A stretch of 64,000 nt of DNA, taken from Chrysomallon squamiferum. Its lineage: Eukaryota; Mollusca; Gastropoda; Neomphalida; Peltospiridae. The stretch lies in contig CM022672.1 of the NCBI GenBank assembly GCA_012295275.1, forward strand, positions 35,637,732 to 35,701,731, read 5' to 3'. Of this stretch, positions 1 to 11,130 are shown piece by piece. Below the pieces are notes generated by a model that did not search any database, had not been told where the DNA came from, and worked only from the letters and a program-made list of their open reading frames with translations. A program made the position numbers and the translations under genes. Each line of letters begins with the position of its first letter. Positions within the stretch are counted from its first letter, which is position 1.

Positions 1-531
1 TATAGATATTTCAGAGAATGAAGTAAGACACACATTTTATCCAAGTTTATAGATATTTCAGAGAATGAAGTAAGACAAACATTCTATCCAAGTTTATAGA
101 TATTTCAGTAAATGAAGTAAGTCAAAGTTTATAGATATTTCAGAGAATGAAGTAAGACAAACATTGTATCCAAGTTTATAGCTATTTCAGTAAATGAAGT
201 AAGTCAAAGTTTATAGATATTTCAGAGAATGAAGTAAGACAAACATTGTATCCAAGTTTATAGCTATTTCAGTAAATGAAGTAAGTCAAAGTTTATAGAT
301 ATTTCAGAGAATGAAGTAAGACAAAGTTTATAGATATTTCAGAGAATGAAGTAAGACAAACATTGTATCCAAGTTTATAGCTATTTCAGTAAATGAAGTA
401 AGACAAACATTCTATCCAAGTTTATAGATATTTCAGAGAATGAAGTAAGACAAACATTGTATCCAAGTTTATAGCTATTTCAGTAAATGAAGTAAGACAC
501 ACATTTTATCCAAGTTTATAGCTATTTCAGT
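1..531. repeat. Tandem repeat, ~47-bp unit with shortened variants
   Basis: The unit reads roughly TTTATAGATATTTCAGAGAA then TGAAGTAAGACAAACATT and a short link; some copies lack the ACATT..CCAAG part (about 27-29 bp). The array runs off the left edge of the window. Each copy holds an acceptor-like TATTTCAG and, eight bases later, a donor-like GTAAGA or GTAAGT. No coding function is visible. Confidence 0.93.
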
Positions 532-556
532 ATGATAATACTATTTGCATACATAC

Positions 557-745
557 TCATACACATATAGATTCACCAATATACACATATTTAGAGAGTG
601 TCACATTAATGTTACATCCAGCTTCAATCCAGTTGGTTGAGACTTCAGTGTGACTGGCCATTAAATCAGTTACAGTACTTGATGCAGTGAGACTGCTGTC
701 AGATCCTGTGACAGATTGTACTGTAGTCCCAGCCGTCAATCCTAG
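557..745 (-). other. Possible minus-strand coding exon, unassigned
   Basis: About 50 codons stay open on the minus strand with a composition that looks protein-like (Ser/Thr-rich, including TASSTVTDLM and NWIEAG) and unlike the surrounding AT-rich DNA. A CCTAG acceptor-like site stands at its upstream end near 744, and GTGTAT near 582 could be a donor. I could not link it to a second exon, and it would lie on the opposite strand to the gene whose exon begins at 1340. It may be a fossil or chance. Confidence 0.2.
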
Positions 746-1339
746 GACTTTTCTTTAATGCTTAAAATATCACAATTTACTGTGATGCCATTCATTAACA
801 TGACCTAAGAAATCTTAACTTTTCTCTAGAGTAGTTTCAGGTGATTTTGCACTTTCTGAATGCAGGAAATAGCAAAGAAACATCATCAAATACCGCACTT
901 TTTGAAGTGTTGTCATGGAAAGAAAATATTTAAAAGAGAAGATTGCATTGTGAAATGATGATAAATTACTGAAATAAAAATGATTAAAAATGAAACTTTT
1001 TGTTTTCATAATTCACCATTCTTACCAGTGTACATTGTCAGTAGATGAAGGCAGTTTATAATGACTGTTCACTCATCTTTGATTACAACTTGGAAACTGT
1101 ACAGACTGCTGTTAACACCTTAATATTTCATCTCTTGATAACTGGAAATCTTGACACTGAAATAGCACTGACCATTAAGCCAGCCTCATAAAACAAGGGT
1201 AAAAACATCAAGTTAAAGTCTCAGCCTACAGTGAACTCAGATCTACTTTTGTATATGTTTTTTTTTTTTCTGAACACTTCAGAGTAAGTCACAAAAAATA
1301 GTGTTTTGTTAACTTTATTTTATTAACTGTTTTCTTCAG

Positions 1340-1395
1340 GTCGTTCGACACTCGGCGAATTCAGTCAGCTGCCCTAGCTGCAGAAAGAGAACACA
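1340..1395 (+). CDS. Unrecognised gene, exon a
   Basis: Acceptor TTTTCTTCAG precedes it. Read with one base completing a codon, it gives SFDTRRIQSAALAAEREH and ends in phase 1 at donor GTAGGT. The 32-bp satellite begins within a few bases of this donor. Confidence 0.5.
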
Positions 1396-4300
1396 GTAGG
1401 TAGACCTAGTTTATAGTACACCAGTGTGTATAGTATACCTAGTTTATAGTACACCAGTGTGTATAGTATACCTAGTTTATAGTACACCAGTGTGTATAGT
1501 ATAACCTACTTTATAGTACACCAGTGTGTATAGTATAACCTACTTTATAGTACACCAGTGTGTATAGTATACCTAGTTTATAGCACACCAGTGTGTATAG
1601 TATACCTAGTTTATAGCACACCAGTGTGTATAGTATACCTAGTTTATAGTACACCAGTGTGTATAGTATACCTAGTTTATAGTACACCAGTGTGTATAGT
1701 ATACCTAGTTTATAGTACACCAGTGTGTATAGTACACCTAGTTTATAGTACACCAGTGTGTATAGTACACCTAGTTTATAGTACACCAGTGTGTATAGTA
1801 CACCTAGTTTATAGTACACCAGTGTGTATAGTACACCTAGTTTATAGTACACCAGTGTGTATAGTATAACCTAGTTTATAGTACACCAGTGTGTATAGTA
1901 TAACCTAGTTTATAGTACACCAGTGTGTATAGTATAACCTAGTTTATAGTACACCAGTGTGTATAGTATACCTAGTTTATAGTACACCAGTATGTATAGT
2001 ATAACCTAGTTTATAGTACACCAGTGTGTATAGTATACCTAGTTTATAGTACACCAGTGTGTATAGTATAACCTAGTTTATAGTACACCAGTGTGTATAG
2101 TATAACCTAGTTTATAGTACACCAGTGTGTATAGTACACCTAGTTTATAGTACACCAGTGTGTATAGTATACCTAGTTTATAGTATACCTAGTTTATAGT
2201 ACACCAGTGTGTATAGTACACCTAGTTTATAGTACACCAGTGTGTATAATACACCTAGTTTATAGTACACCAGTGTGTATAGTATACCTAGTTTATAGTA
2301 TACCTAGTTTATAGTACACCAGTGTGTATAATACACCTAGTTTATAGTACACCAGTGTGTATAGTATAACCTAGTTTATAGTACACCAGTGTGTATAGTA
2401 TACCTAGTTTATAGTATACCTAGTTTATAGTACACCTAGTTTATAGTACACCAGTGTGTATAGTACACCTAGTTTATAGTACACCAGTGTGTATAGTATA
2501 CCTAGTTTATAGTACACCAGAGTTTATCAAACAAAACTGTTTTATAATTTTACTTATTTATTTAGTTAAAATGAATCAAAAGTCTAGAAATATATGATAT
2601 AGCACACCTAGTTTATCAAACAAAACTGTTTTATAATTTTACTTATTTAGTTAAAATGATAAAAAAATGCACAAATATATGATATAGCACACCTAGTTTA
2701 TCAAACAAAACTGTTTATAATTTTACTTATTTATTTAGTTAAAATGAATCAAAAATCTAGAAATAGATGATATAGCACACCTAGTTTATCAAACAAAACT
2801 GTTTTATAATTTTACTTATTTATTTGGTTAAAATGAATCAAAAATCTAGAAATAGATCATATAGGTACACCAGTGTTAATCAGGCAGACAGAATTATTGT
2901 ATAAATGGACATATGACTTTGTTTTCGAATTTTATGTGGATCAGAGATCTAGTTTATGTATTTCTGTTAGAACATGGACCAGAGCACTACTTTCAGAGTA
3001 TTTATAAAAAAAAACATTATTAACATTTAATTTAATTTATTTTCTTTTTTAAGTGAAATTATCATGAGCAGAAGACAGTAATCACTTTGAAAAATATTGA
3101 ATTTTCATTAAGAGAAGCATTATATAATTTGAAACATATTTATTTTTTGTTAAAGAAAACATATAATTTGCAAAATGCTGATTTTTTGTTAATGGAATGG
3201 AGGTGTAAAATTTTAAATGTTTACTTTAAAGGGAAATATGCTGTGTACACGCGGTCGTTTGCTCGACGCCAGATCATGCAGAGTCCTCCTCCACCAACAG
3301 ACGTCGTTTACCTCAACACCAAGAAACATCCAGTAAGTAGTTGTTTACCTCAACACCAAGAAACATCCAGTAAGTAGTTGTTTACCTCAACACCAAGAAA
3401 CATCCAGTAAGTAGTTGTTTACCTCAACATGAAGAAACATCCAGTAAGTAGTTGTTTACCTTAACACTAAGAAACATCCAGTAAGTAGTTGTTTACCTCA
3501 ACACCAAGAAACATCCAGTAAGTAGTTGTTTACCTCAACACCAAGAAACATCCAGTAAGTAGTTTTATACCTTAACACCAAGAAACATCCAGTAAGTAGT
3601 TGTTTACCTTAACACAAAGAAACATCCAGTAAGTAGTTGTTTACCTCAACATGAACAAACATCCAGTAAGTAGTTGTTTACCGTAACATGAACAAACATC
3701 CAGTAAGTAGTTGTTTACCTCAACACCAAGAAACATCCAATAAGTAGTTGTTTACCTTAACACGAAGAAACATCCAGTAAGTAGTTTTTTACCTTAACAC
3801 CAAGAAACATCCAGTAAGTAGTTGTTTACCTTAACACAAAGAAACATCCAGTAAGTAGTTTTATACCTTAACACCAAGAAACATCCAGTAAGTAGTTTTA
3901 TATCTCAACACAAAGAAACATCCAGTAAGTAGTTGTTTACCTTAACACAAAGAAACATCCAGTAAGTAGTTTTATACCTTAACACCAAGAAACATCCAGT
4001 AAGTAGTTTTATACCTCAACACAAAGAAACATCCAGTAAGTAGTTGTTTACCTCAACATGAAGAAACATCCAGTAAGTAGTTGTTTACCTTAACACTAAG
4101 AAACATCCAGTAAGTAGTTTTATACCTTAACACCAAGAAACATCCAGTAAGTAGTTGTTTACCTCAACACCAAGAAACATCCAGTAAGTAGTTGTTTACC
4201 TCAACACCAAGAAACATCCAGTAAGTAGTTGTTTACCTCAACACCAAAAAACATCCAGTAAGTAGTTTTATACCTTAACACCAAGAAACATCCAGTAAGT

Positions 4301-7300
4301 AGTTGTTTACCTTAACACAAAGAAACATCCAGTAAGTAGTTTTATACCTTAACACCAAGAAACATTCAGTAAGTAGTTGTTTACCTTAATACCAAGAAAC
4401 ATCCAGTAAGTAGTTTTATATCTTAACACCAAGAAACATCCAGTAAGTAGTTGTTTACCGTAACACAAAGAAACATCCAGTAAGTAGTTTTATACCTTAA
4501 CACCAAGAAACATCCAGTAAGTAGTTGTTTACCTTAACACGAAGAAACATCCAGTAAGTAGTTGTTTACCTCAACATGAACAAACATCCAGTAAGTAGTT
4601 GTTTACCTTAACACGAAGAAACATCCAGTAAGTAGTTTTATACCTTAACACCAAGAAACATCCAGTAAGTAGTTGTTTACCTTAACACGAAGAAACATCC
4701 AGTAAGTAGTTTTATACCTTAACACCAAGAAACATTCAGTAAGTAGTTTTATACCTTAACACCAAGAAACATCCAGTAAGTAGTTTTATACCTTAACACC
4801 AAGAAACATCCAGTAAGTAGTTTTATACCTTAACACCAAGAAACATCCAGTAAGTAGTTGTTTACCTCAACATGAAGAAACATCCAGTAAGTAGTTTTAT
4901 ATCTCAACACAAAGAAACATCCAGTAAGTAGTTGTTTACCTTAATACCAAGAAACATCCAGTAAGTAGTTGTTTACCTCAACATGAAGAAACATCCAGTA
5001 AGTAGTTGTTTACCTCAACACCAAGAAACATCCAGTAAGTAGTTGTTTACCTCAACATGAACAAACATCCAGTAAGTAGTTGTTTACCTCAACATGAAGA
5101 AACATCCAGTAAGTAGTTGTTTACCTCAACACCAAGAAACATCCAGTAAGTAGTTGTTTACCTCAACATGAACAAACATCCAGTAAGTAGTTGTTTACCT
5201 CAACATGAAGAAACATCCAGTAAGTAGTTGTTTACCTCAACACCAAGAAACATCCAGTAAGTAGTTGTTTACCTTAACACAAAGAAACATCCAGTAAGTA
5301 GTTGTTTACCTTAACACGAAGAAACATCCAGTAAGTAGTTGTTTACCTTAACACCAAGAAACATTCAGTAAGTAGTTTTATACCTTAACACCAAGAAACA
5401 TTCAGTAAGTAGTTTTATACCTTAACACCAAGAAACATCCAGTAAGTAGTTTTATACCTTAACACCAAGAAACATCCAGTAAGTAGTTTTATACCTTAAC
5501 ACCAAGAAACATCCAGTAAGTAGTTGTTTACCTTAATACCAAGAAACATCCAGTAAGTAGTTGTTTACCTCAACATGAAGAAACATCCAGTAAGTAGTTG
5601 TTTACCTCAACACCAAGAAACATCCAGTAAGTAGTTGTTTACCTCAACATGAACAAACATCCAGTAAGTAGTTGTTTACCTCAACATGAAGAAACACCCA
5701 GTAAGTAGTTGTTTACCTTAACACCAAGAAACATCCAGTAAGTAGTTGTTTACCGTAACACGAAGAAACATCCAGTAAGTAGTTGTTTACCTCAACACCA
5801 AGAAACATCCAGTAAGTAGTTGTTTACCTTAACATGAAGAAACATCCAGTAAGTAGTTGTTTACCTCAACATGAAGAAACATCCAGTAAGTAGTTGTTTA
5901 CCTCAACACCAAGAAACATCCAGTAAGTAGTTTTATATCTCAACACAAAGAAACATCCAGTAAGTAGTTGTTTACCTTAACACAAAGAAACATCCAGTAA
6001 GTAGTTTTATACCTTAACACCAAGAAACATCCAGTAAGTAGTTTTATACCTTAACACCAAGAAACATCCAGTAAGTAGTTGTTTACCTCAACACCAAGAA
6101 ACATCCAGTAAGTAGTTTTATACCTTAACACAAAGAAACATCCAGTAAGTAGTTGTTTACCTCAACACGAAGAAACATCCAGTAAGTAGTTTTATACCTT
6201 AACACCAAGAAACATCCAGTAAGTAGTTGTTTACCGTAACACGAAGAAACACCCAGTAAGTAGTTTTATACCTTAACACCAAGAAACATTCAGTAAGTAG
6301 TTTTATACCTTAACACCAAGAAACACCCAGTAAGTAGTTTTATACCTTAATACCAAGAAACATCCAGTAAGTAGTTTTATACCTTAACACCAAGAAACAT
6401 CCAGTAAGTAGTTGTTTACCTCAACATGAAGAAACATCCAGTAAGTAGTTTTATACCTTAACACCAAGAAACATCCAGTAAGTAGTTGTTTACCTCAACA
6501 CCAAGAAACATCCAGTAAGTAGTTGTTTACCTCAACACGAAGAAACATCCAGTAAGTAGTTGTTTACCTCAACATGAAGAAACATCCAGTAAGTAGTTGT
6601 TTACCTTAACACAAAGAAACATCCAGTAAGTAGTTTTATACCTTAACACCAAGAAACATCCAGTAAGTAGTTTTATACCTTAACACCAAGAAACATCCAG
6701 TAAGTAGTTGTTTACCTCAACACCAAGAAACATCCAGTAAGTAGTTGTTTACCTCAACACCAAGAAACATCCAGTAAGTAGTTGTTTACCTCAACATGAA
6801 GAAACATCCAGTAAGTAGTTGTTTACCTTAACACAAAGAAACATCCAGTAAGTAGTTTTTTACCTTAACACCAAGAAACATCCAGTAAGTAGTTTTATAC
6901 CTTAACACCAAGAAACATCCAGTAAGTAGTTGTTTACCTCAACACCAAGAAATATCCAGTAAGTAGTTGTTTACCTCAACATGAAGAAATATCCAGTAAG
7001 TAGTTTTATACCTTAACACCAAGAAACATCCAGTAAGTAGTTTTTCTTGTTTGAATATTTTATTTGAAGTGCAATATGTTGTTATATGAATTAAAATTTG
7101 AAAAATATGTTGTTTCTATTTTATTCTCAATATTCAAAATTAAAAATTATAATTATATTCATTAAAATTAACAAATACAATTTTGCTCTTTTATTTTCAT
7201 TCTTCAAGATACAGATATTAATTACAGTCATCATATTTAATTTGTTTTAATTAAAATGTTTCCAGGATGTGGATACTGAGGAAAGTCTTGCCTGTCAGGA

Positions 7301-10174
7301 AATGCAGAACAAACTTGCCTCCCTTGGTCTGAACATCAGAAAAGAAACACTAGAAAGGTTTTCTGCTTTACTTTGTAGACTGTCACTGAGTGTCAAACTG
7401 AATTTTATTTCTTTCAGCTGTTAATTTGTAAATTGTCATCTTGTACTGAATAAAACCTAACTTTATTTACTTTGGCAGTTACCATTTATATTTTAATTCT
7501 TCAATCTGTCAATTTCAAAATTATCATTATATTGTTACCCATTGAACAAAATTAATCTTGGCTAATTAATTTCTATATTACTTGTGTATGTCCATCTACT
7601 GAATTAACATGAAGATTTAACTTTTTCTTGAAAATATTGTTATTTCAAAAAAACTTTTTTTTTTTTTTTTCTTTTTTGTCAAGATAGTCTTTGTTAGAAG
7701 TGGATTGTATATATATTTTTTTTATACACAAATTATTTAATATTTTTTGGAAAGCAGCATAAAACAAAAACTATAGAGCATTTTATCAATAAATCTGTTT
7801 ATGTCTACTTAGAACATTAAATACAAACTAAGCTTTATAATATTTGATTTGTACGTTTTAGACATTTTACGAAAAAAGTTTGAGACAAATAGATTGTTAT
7901 TTTTATTTTTTTTATGGTATTTTTTTTTTATCCTTTACATTAATAAGTTTCTACATCTGCTGTTCAGCCATATATTGATTCTGGTTGAAACCAAATTTAT
8001 CATGTCTATTAATACATTGTTTATGCCTATATGGAAATAAAATACAAAAAACTTTTTTCGCTTTCATTTTTAAATCAGATGTAATATAACTAATAATAAA
8101 TAATTAAGTCATTGTTTGGGATTAATCAAAATTTGATTCCATTTAGCTACAAAACATTTTATACAGATTTTCATAAAGCAGCATACAAATATTATGGCTT
8201 GCGATCTCAGTTGAAAATGTAGTTACAAATTAATGTTTATTGTCTCTAAAAGTTAGAATTACAAATTATGATAACAGTTTACATTCATATTACTCAGCAT
8301 GTTAAAGCATGATGACATTTTTAATATATATATTTTTTTTTTATATTCAATGAAATCATTTTAAAATTTAATAAAATATTAAAGTTACAAGAATACAATC
8401 TAAATATGGAGAATAACAATACAATGTGTGACAATATGAAATAGAGTTATATTTCTTGTAAATCATGGATTAATATATAATAGAATATCTAACTTTTAAT
8501 AATTTAGATTTGTGATGTTCTCACTGTTATTAAATGTTAATGCTTGTTTACAGAGCTCTTTTTCCGCCGTCTGGTAAAACTCTTCATTACGAAATATCTC
8601 GAGACGTCATTCGTTCTCCTGCGTCAGGGTAAATGTTACACTTATTAGTACATGTTTATTTAATTTTTACATTTATTAGTACATGTTTATTTAATTTTTA
8701 CATTTATTAGTACGTTTATTTAATTTTTACACTTATTAGTACATGTTTATTTAATTTTACACTTATTAGTACATGTTTATTTAATTTTACACTTATTAGT
8801 ACATGTTTATTTAATTTTACACTTATTAGTACATGTTTAATTTTTACACTTATTAGTACATGTTTATTTAATTTTTACACTTATTAGTACATGTTTATTT
8901 AATTTTTACACTTATTAGTACATGTTTATTTAATTTTACACTTAGTACATGATGTTTATTTAATTTTACATTTATTAGTACATGATGTTTATTTAATTTT
9001 ACATTATTAGTACATGATGCTTAATTAATTTTACATTGATTAATACATTATGTTTATTTAATTTTACATTTATTAGTACATGATGTTTATTTAATTTTAC
9101 ATTTATTACAAATAATAAATTATGTTTATTAAAATGTTACATTTTTACAAATAATACATTCTTTAATTAGAAAAAGAAAGAAAAATAACAAAATAAATGC
9201 CATTAATTATTATATTTAGAAAAAAGATTATTTTGTTATCATAGTGATTTGAAAGAAATTAATAAAATAAATAATATTCAAAGTGAACAGTTGTTTTATC
9301 TTATTTTATTTTTAGACTTCTAAGTCATCCAAAGTTCTGGCTTCCTACAGAATACATGAAAGTGAAAATAGCAGAAAAACAGCTAGGTAAATGATAATCA
9401 TTGTCATTATCTATTATTGTTATCATTTTTGTTATTGTTACCATTAATATTTTTATTTTTATTATTTTTTTTTGTTTTGTTATTATTATTGTTATTGTTA
9501 TTGCTAGTGTTATTATTATTATCATCATTTTGTAATTATTGTTGTTGTTAATACCCTTATTATTATTATGGTTATTATTACTATCATTGTCCTATTTTTA
9601 TTTTTATTCAATATCATTATCATCACTATTATTATTATAATCATCAGTTATAAATTGCTAAATTACAGATATTTAGGACTTTATTTCATACACTAATTGT
9701 CAGTATTTTATACAATAATTTATATTATAGTTGTTATTTTATATATCAACTGCTAATATTGTATATAACAGTCAATATTTTTTGCAAATGACAATATTTT
9801 ATATGATAGTTGATATTTTATACAATAGCTGACATTTTATAGGCTAGACAGTATTTTATACAATAACTGTTTAATAGTTGATATTAATATTACAGTTAAT
9901 ATTTTTATGTAAGTGTTCATTGCTGATATTTATAATATTTTTATGTAAGTGTTCATTGCTGATATTTGTAATATTTTTATGTAAGTGTTCATTACTGATG
10001 TTTGTAATGTATAAAAATGTGATTGCAGCGAGAGCAGAACACACGATGTGGTTGCAGAAGAGGGAGGAGGAAAGAGAAGTGAAATCAGCGCTGGGACTCA
10101 CAACATCCGCGCAACAAAAACAAAGAAAAACAAAAAGAAAGGAAAGAAGAAAACAAAACGACCTGCGAGTGTGA
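1340..10174 (+). CDS. Unrecognised protein, C-terminal part, six exons
   Basis: I join exons 1340-1395, 3232-3332, 7266-7357, 8554-8628, 9316-9386 and 10029-10174 (TGA at 10172). Phases agree at every junction and give 541 coding bases after an unseen 5' part. The protein has a basic, partly helical segment (TRRIQSAALAAEREH), a PPPPTDVVYLNTKKHP linker, an acidic-to-helical stretch (DVDTEESLACQEMQNKLASL), the turn FPPSGKTLHYEISRDV, LSHPKFWLPTEYMKVKIAEK, and a highly basic tail rich in K, R and Q. I do not recognise the family. The tail could be a nuclear localisation or RNA-binding region, but that is only composition. The joins after exon 1 (donor GTAGGT at 1396; acceptor AAAG at 3231) are the weakest; the last four exons are solid. 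The introns are filled with minisatellites that touch or include the donor sites. Confidence 0.6.
1400..2519. repeat. Minisatellite, ~32-bp unit, about 33 copies
   Basis: Unit GTATACCTAGTTTATAGTAC then ACCAGTGTGTATA, with ATACC/ATAACC/ACACC variants and shorter partial units near 2180, 2290 and 2410. It starts immediately after the exon donor at 1396. Open frames through it on both strands are a by-product of the periodicity, not genes. Confidence 0.97.
2520..2870. repeat. Tandem repeat, ~87-bp unit, four copies
   Basis: Copies begin near 2525, 2614, 2700 and 2788 with ATCAAACAAAACTGTTT and end with a piece of the preceding satellite (CACACCTAGTTT). The unit therefore fuses unique intron sequence to the 32-bp satellite, and was amplified after that array existed. 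Confidence 0.93.
3232..3332 (+). CDS. Unrecognised gene, exon b
   Basis: Reads KYAVYTRSFARRQIMQSPPP then PTDVVYLNTKKHP and ends in phase 0 at the strong donor CCA|GTAAGTAG. The last 26 or so exon bases are the first copy of the 37-bp minisatellite. The acceptor used here (TTTAAAG at 3231) is weak, so the exon start is uncertain; an upstream acceptor is possible because the frame stays open back to about 3087. Confidence 0.55.
3306..7041. repeat. 37-bp minisatellite containing an exon-donor junction, ~100 copies
   Basis: The unit is GTAAGTAGTTGTTTACCTCA followed by ACACCAAGAAACATCCA. The period is 37 throughout, so 3.7 kb hold about 100 copies, with two main flavours (GTTGTTTACCTCA and GTTTTATACCTTA) and variants ATGAAG, ATGAAC, ACAAAG and ACGAAG. 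The first copy lies across the real exon end (…AAGAAACATCCA|GTAAGTAG), so almost all copies keep a perfect U1-type donor. Reading past the true donor meets an in-frame TAG at 3375. Confidence 0.98.
7266..7357 (+). CDS. Unrecognised gene, exon c
   Basis: Acceptor TTTCCAG; encodes DVDTEESLACQEMQNKLASL then GLNIRKETLE and ends with AG, completed as Arg by the next exon. Donor GTTTTC is imperfect. Codon pattern and phase agree with both neighbours. Confidence 0.75.
7358..8553. other. AT-rich intron, no feature
   Basis: About 1.2 kb of very AT-rich intron with T runs. The open frame at 7849-8040 is Phe/Leu-rich low-complexity sequence without coding character. I see no RNA gene or mobile element here. 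Confidence 0.7.
8554..8628 (+). CDS. Unrecognised gene, exon d
   Basis: Acceptor TTGTTTACAG; encodes ALFPPSGKTLHYEISRDVIR then SPAS and ends with GG at donor GTAAAT. It contains four CpG-containing codons in otherwise CpG-poor DNA, which supports coding status. Confidence 0.78.
8632..9112. repeat. Minisatellite, ~31-bp unit, ~15 copies
   Basis: Unit TTACACTTATTAGTACATGT then TTATTTAATTT, starting three bases after the donor of the exon ending at 8628. Later copies diverge (ACATGATG insert, loss of CTTA), so the array is cleanest near the splice site. Confidence 0.95.
9316..9386 (+). CDS. Unrecognised gene, exon e
   Basis: Acceptor TTTATTTTTAG; encodes LLSHPKFWLPTEYMKVKIAE then KQL, and ends in phase 1 at donor GTAAAT. 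The aromatic, mixed-charge sequence is clearly coding. Confidence 0.78.
9387..9660. repeat. Degenerate TTA/TTG/ATC trinucleotide tract
   Basis: Imperfect ATT, GTT and ATC runs start directly after the donor at 9387 and fade near 9660. The minus-strand open frame here (Ile/Thr-rich) is a repeat artefact. Confidence 0.85.
9897..10011. repeat. Tandem repeat, ~40-bp unit, three copies
   Basis: Three copies of ATATTTTTATGTAAGTGTTC then ATTGCTGATATTTGTA. Each includes ATGTAAGT, a donor-like string. It lies just before the acceptor of the last exon. Confidence 0.9.
10029..10174 (+). CDS. Unrecognised gene, last coding exon
   Basis: Acceptor GATTGCAG. With the phase from exon e it reads ARAEHTMWLQKREEEREVKS then a short ALGLTTSAQQ link and a K/R/Q-rich tail, with TGA at 10172. 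One other frame also stays open to a TGA nearby and is also Lys-rich, but only this frame fits the upstream exons. Confidence 0.75.
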
Positions 10175-11130
10175 GCTGATGATACAAGAAAATTACTGTC
10201 CACAGATTTGTGTGCTTTGTGAACTTTTTTTTATGCATTTATTACTAATGAAGATATGTGCAACATGCATGCATGCATTTTTATGTGTAACTATATACAA
10301 ACATGTGCAACAAACATTAATTAAAACAGATGCATTCTTTCCTTTCATACAAATACAGGCAAAAGTAAATTTCTTGTTGTTTATTTGCTTTTATTGAAAT
10401 ATATATATATATATATATATACAGAATCCGGCAATATTGTAAGTATTTTATAAACAATACTTACACTATATGTATGTATATATATATATATATACATTGT
10501 GTTTTTGTATTGTTTATAAATTAATGATAAAATTTAATTTTTTTACAAAGTTATGCAGATATAAAATGATTAATAATATAAATGCTTTCAATGTTGCTCA
10601 AACATACAAACATGGACGTACACACACACACAAATGCTTTTACCTGTAACCTATATCGCTGTCTCTACTGCTGATTCTGTCTCAAAGACTGTGATATGTT
10701 CAACTCCTGACTTTTTTTTATCAAACTGTGATAACTGAGTAAAAAACAACAAAGTTGTGATAGACCTTGACATCCTTTAGAGGCTTTGTTTCATTTTCTT
10801 ATTTTTATAATTTGTTCTTTATTTTAATAGTCTATGCTTATTTTTAAGCAATTATTGAATTAAAAAAAATAAAAATAAAACATTTGTGATAGATAAAATA
10901 AAAGTTGATATCTTTTTCAGAGGATTTATTTTAGTTTCTTATTTTTATAACTTATTCTTCATTTTAATAGCTTATGCTTCTTTTTAAGCAATTGTTTGTA
11001 AAAATGCTTTTTGTAGTATTATTACGTGGTTGTGTCTGAACCTCATGTATGGTGCTAGAAACTTTTGTTAGTTTGATTTTTACTTATTTTTCATCTTGTA
11101 GACCAATAAAAGGAATAACAAAGAATGTTT
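10175..11130 (+). other. Probable 3' UTR of the unrecognised gene
   Basis: No further splice donor is needed after the stop. The stretch is AT-rich with TA microsatellites at 10400-10422 and 10478-10494 flanked by the inverted repeat TTTATAAACAATAC / GTATTGTTTATAAA. Confidence 0.45.
11105..11110 (+). terminator. Candidate polyadenylation signal
   Basis: AATAAA in CCAATAAAAGGAATAAC, followed 20-30 bases later by a T/GT-rich stretch (TGTTTGTTTTATTC). This is the best-shaped signal after the stop at 10174; an earlier A-rich match near 10867 is an alternative. Confidence 0.4.

Noticed and set aside
1511-1869. Opposing open frames of 113 and 103 codons
   Set aside because: Both are frames through the 32-bp satellite, with periodic residues and no start context or splice support.
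3306-7041. CRISPR-like look of the regular 37-bp direct repeats
   Set aside because: There are no unique spacers; the unit repeats head to tail without gaps, in a eukaryotic intron.
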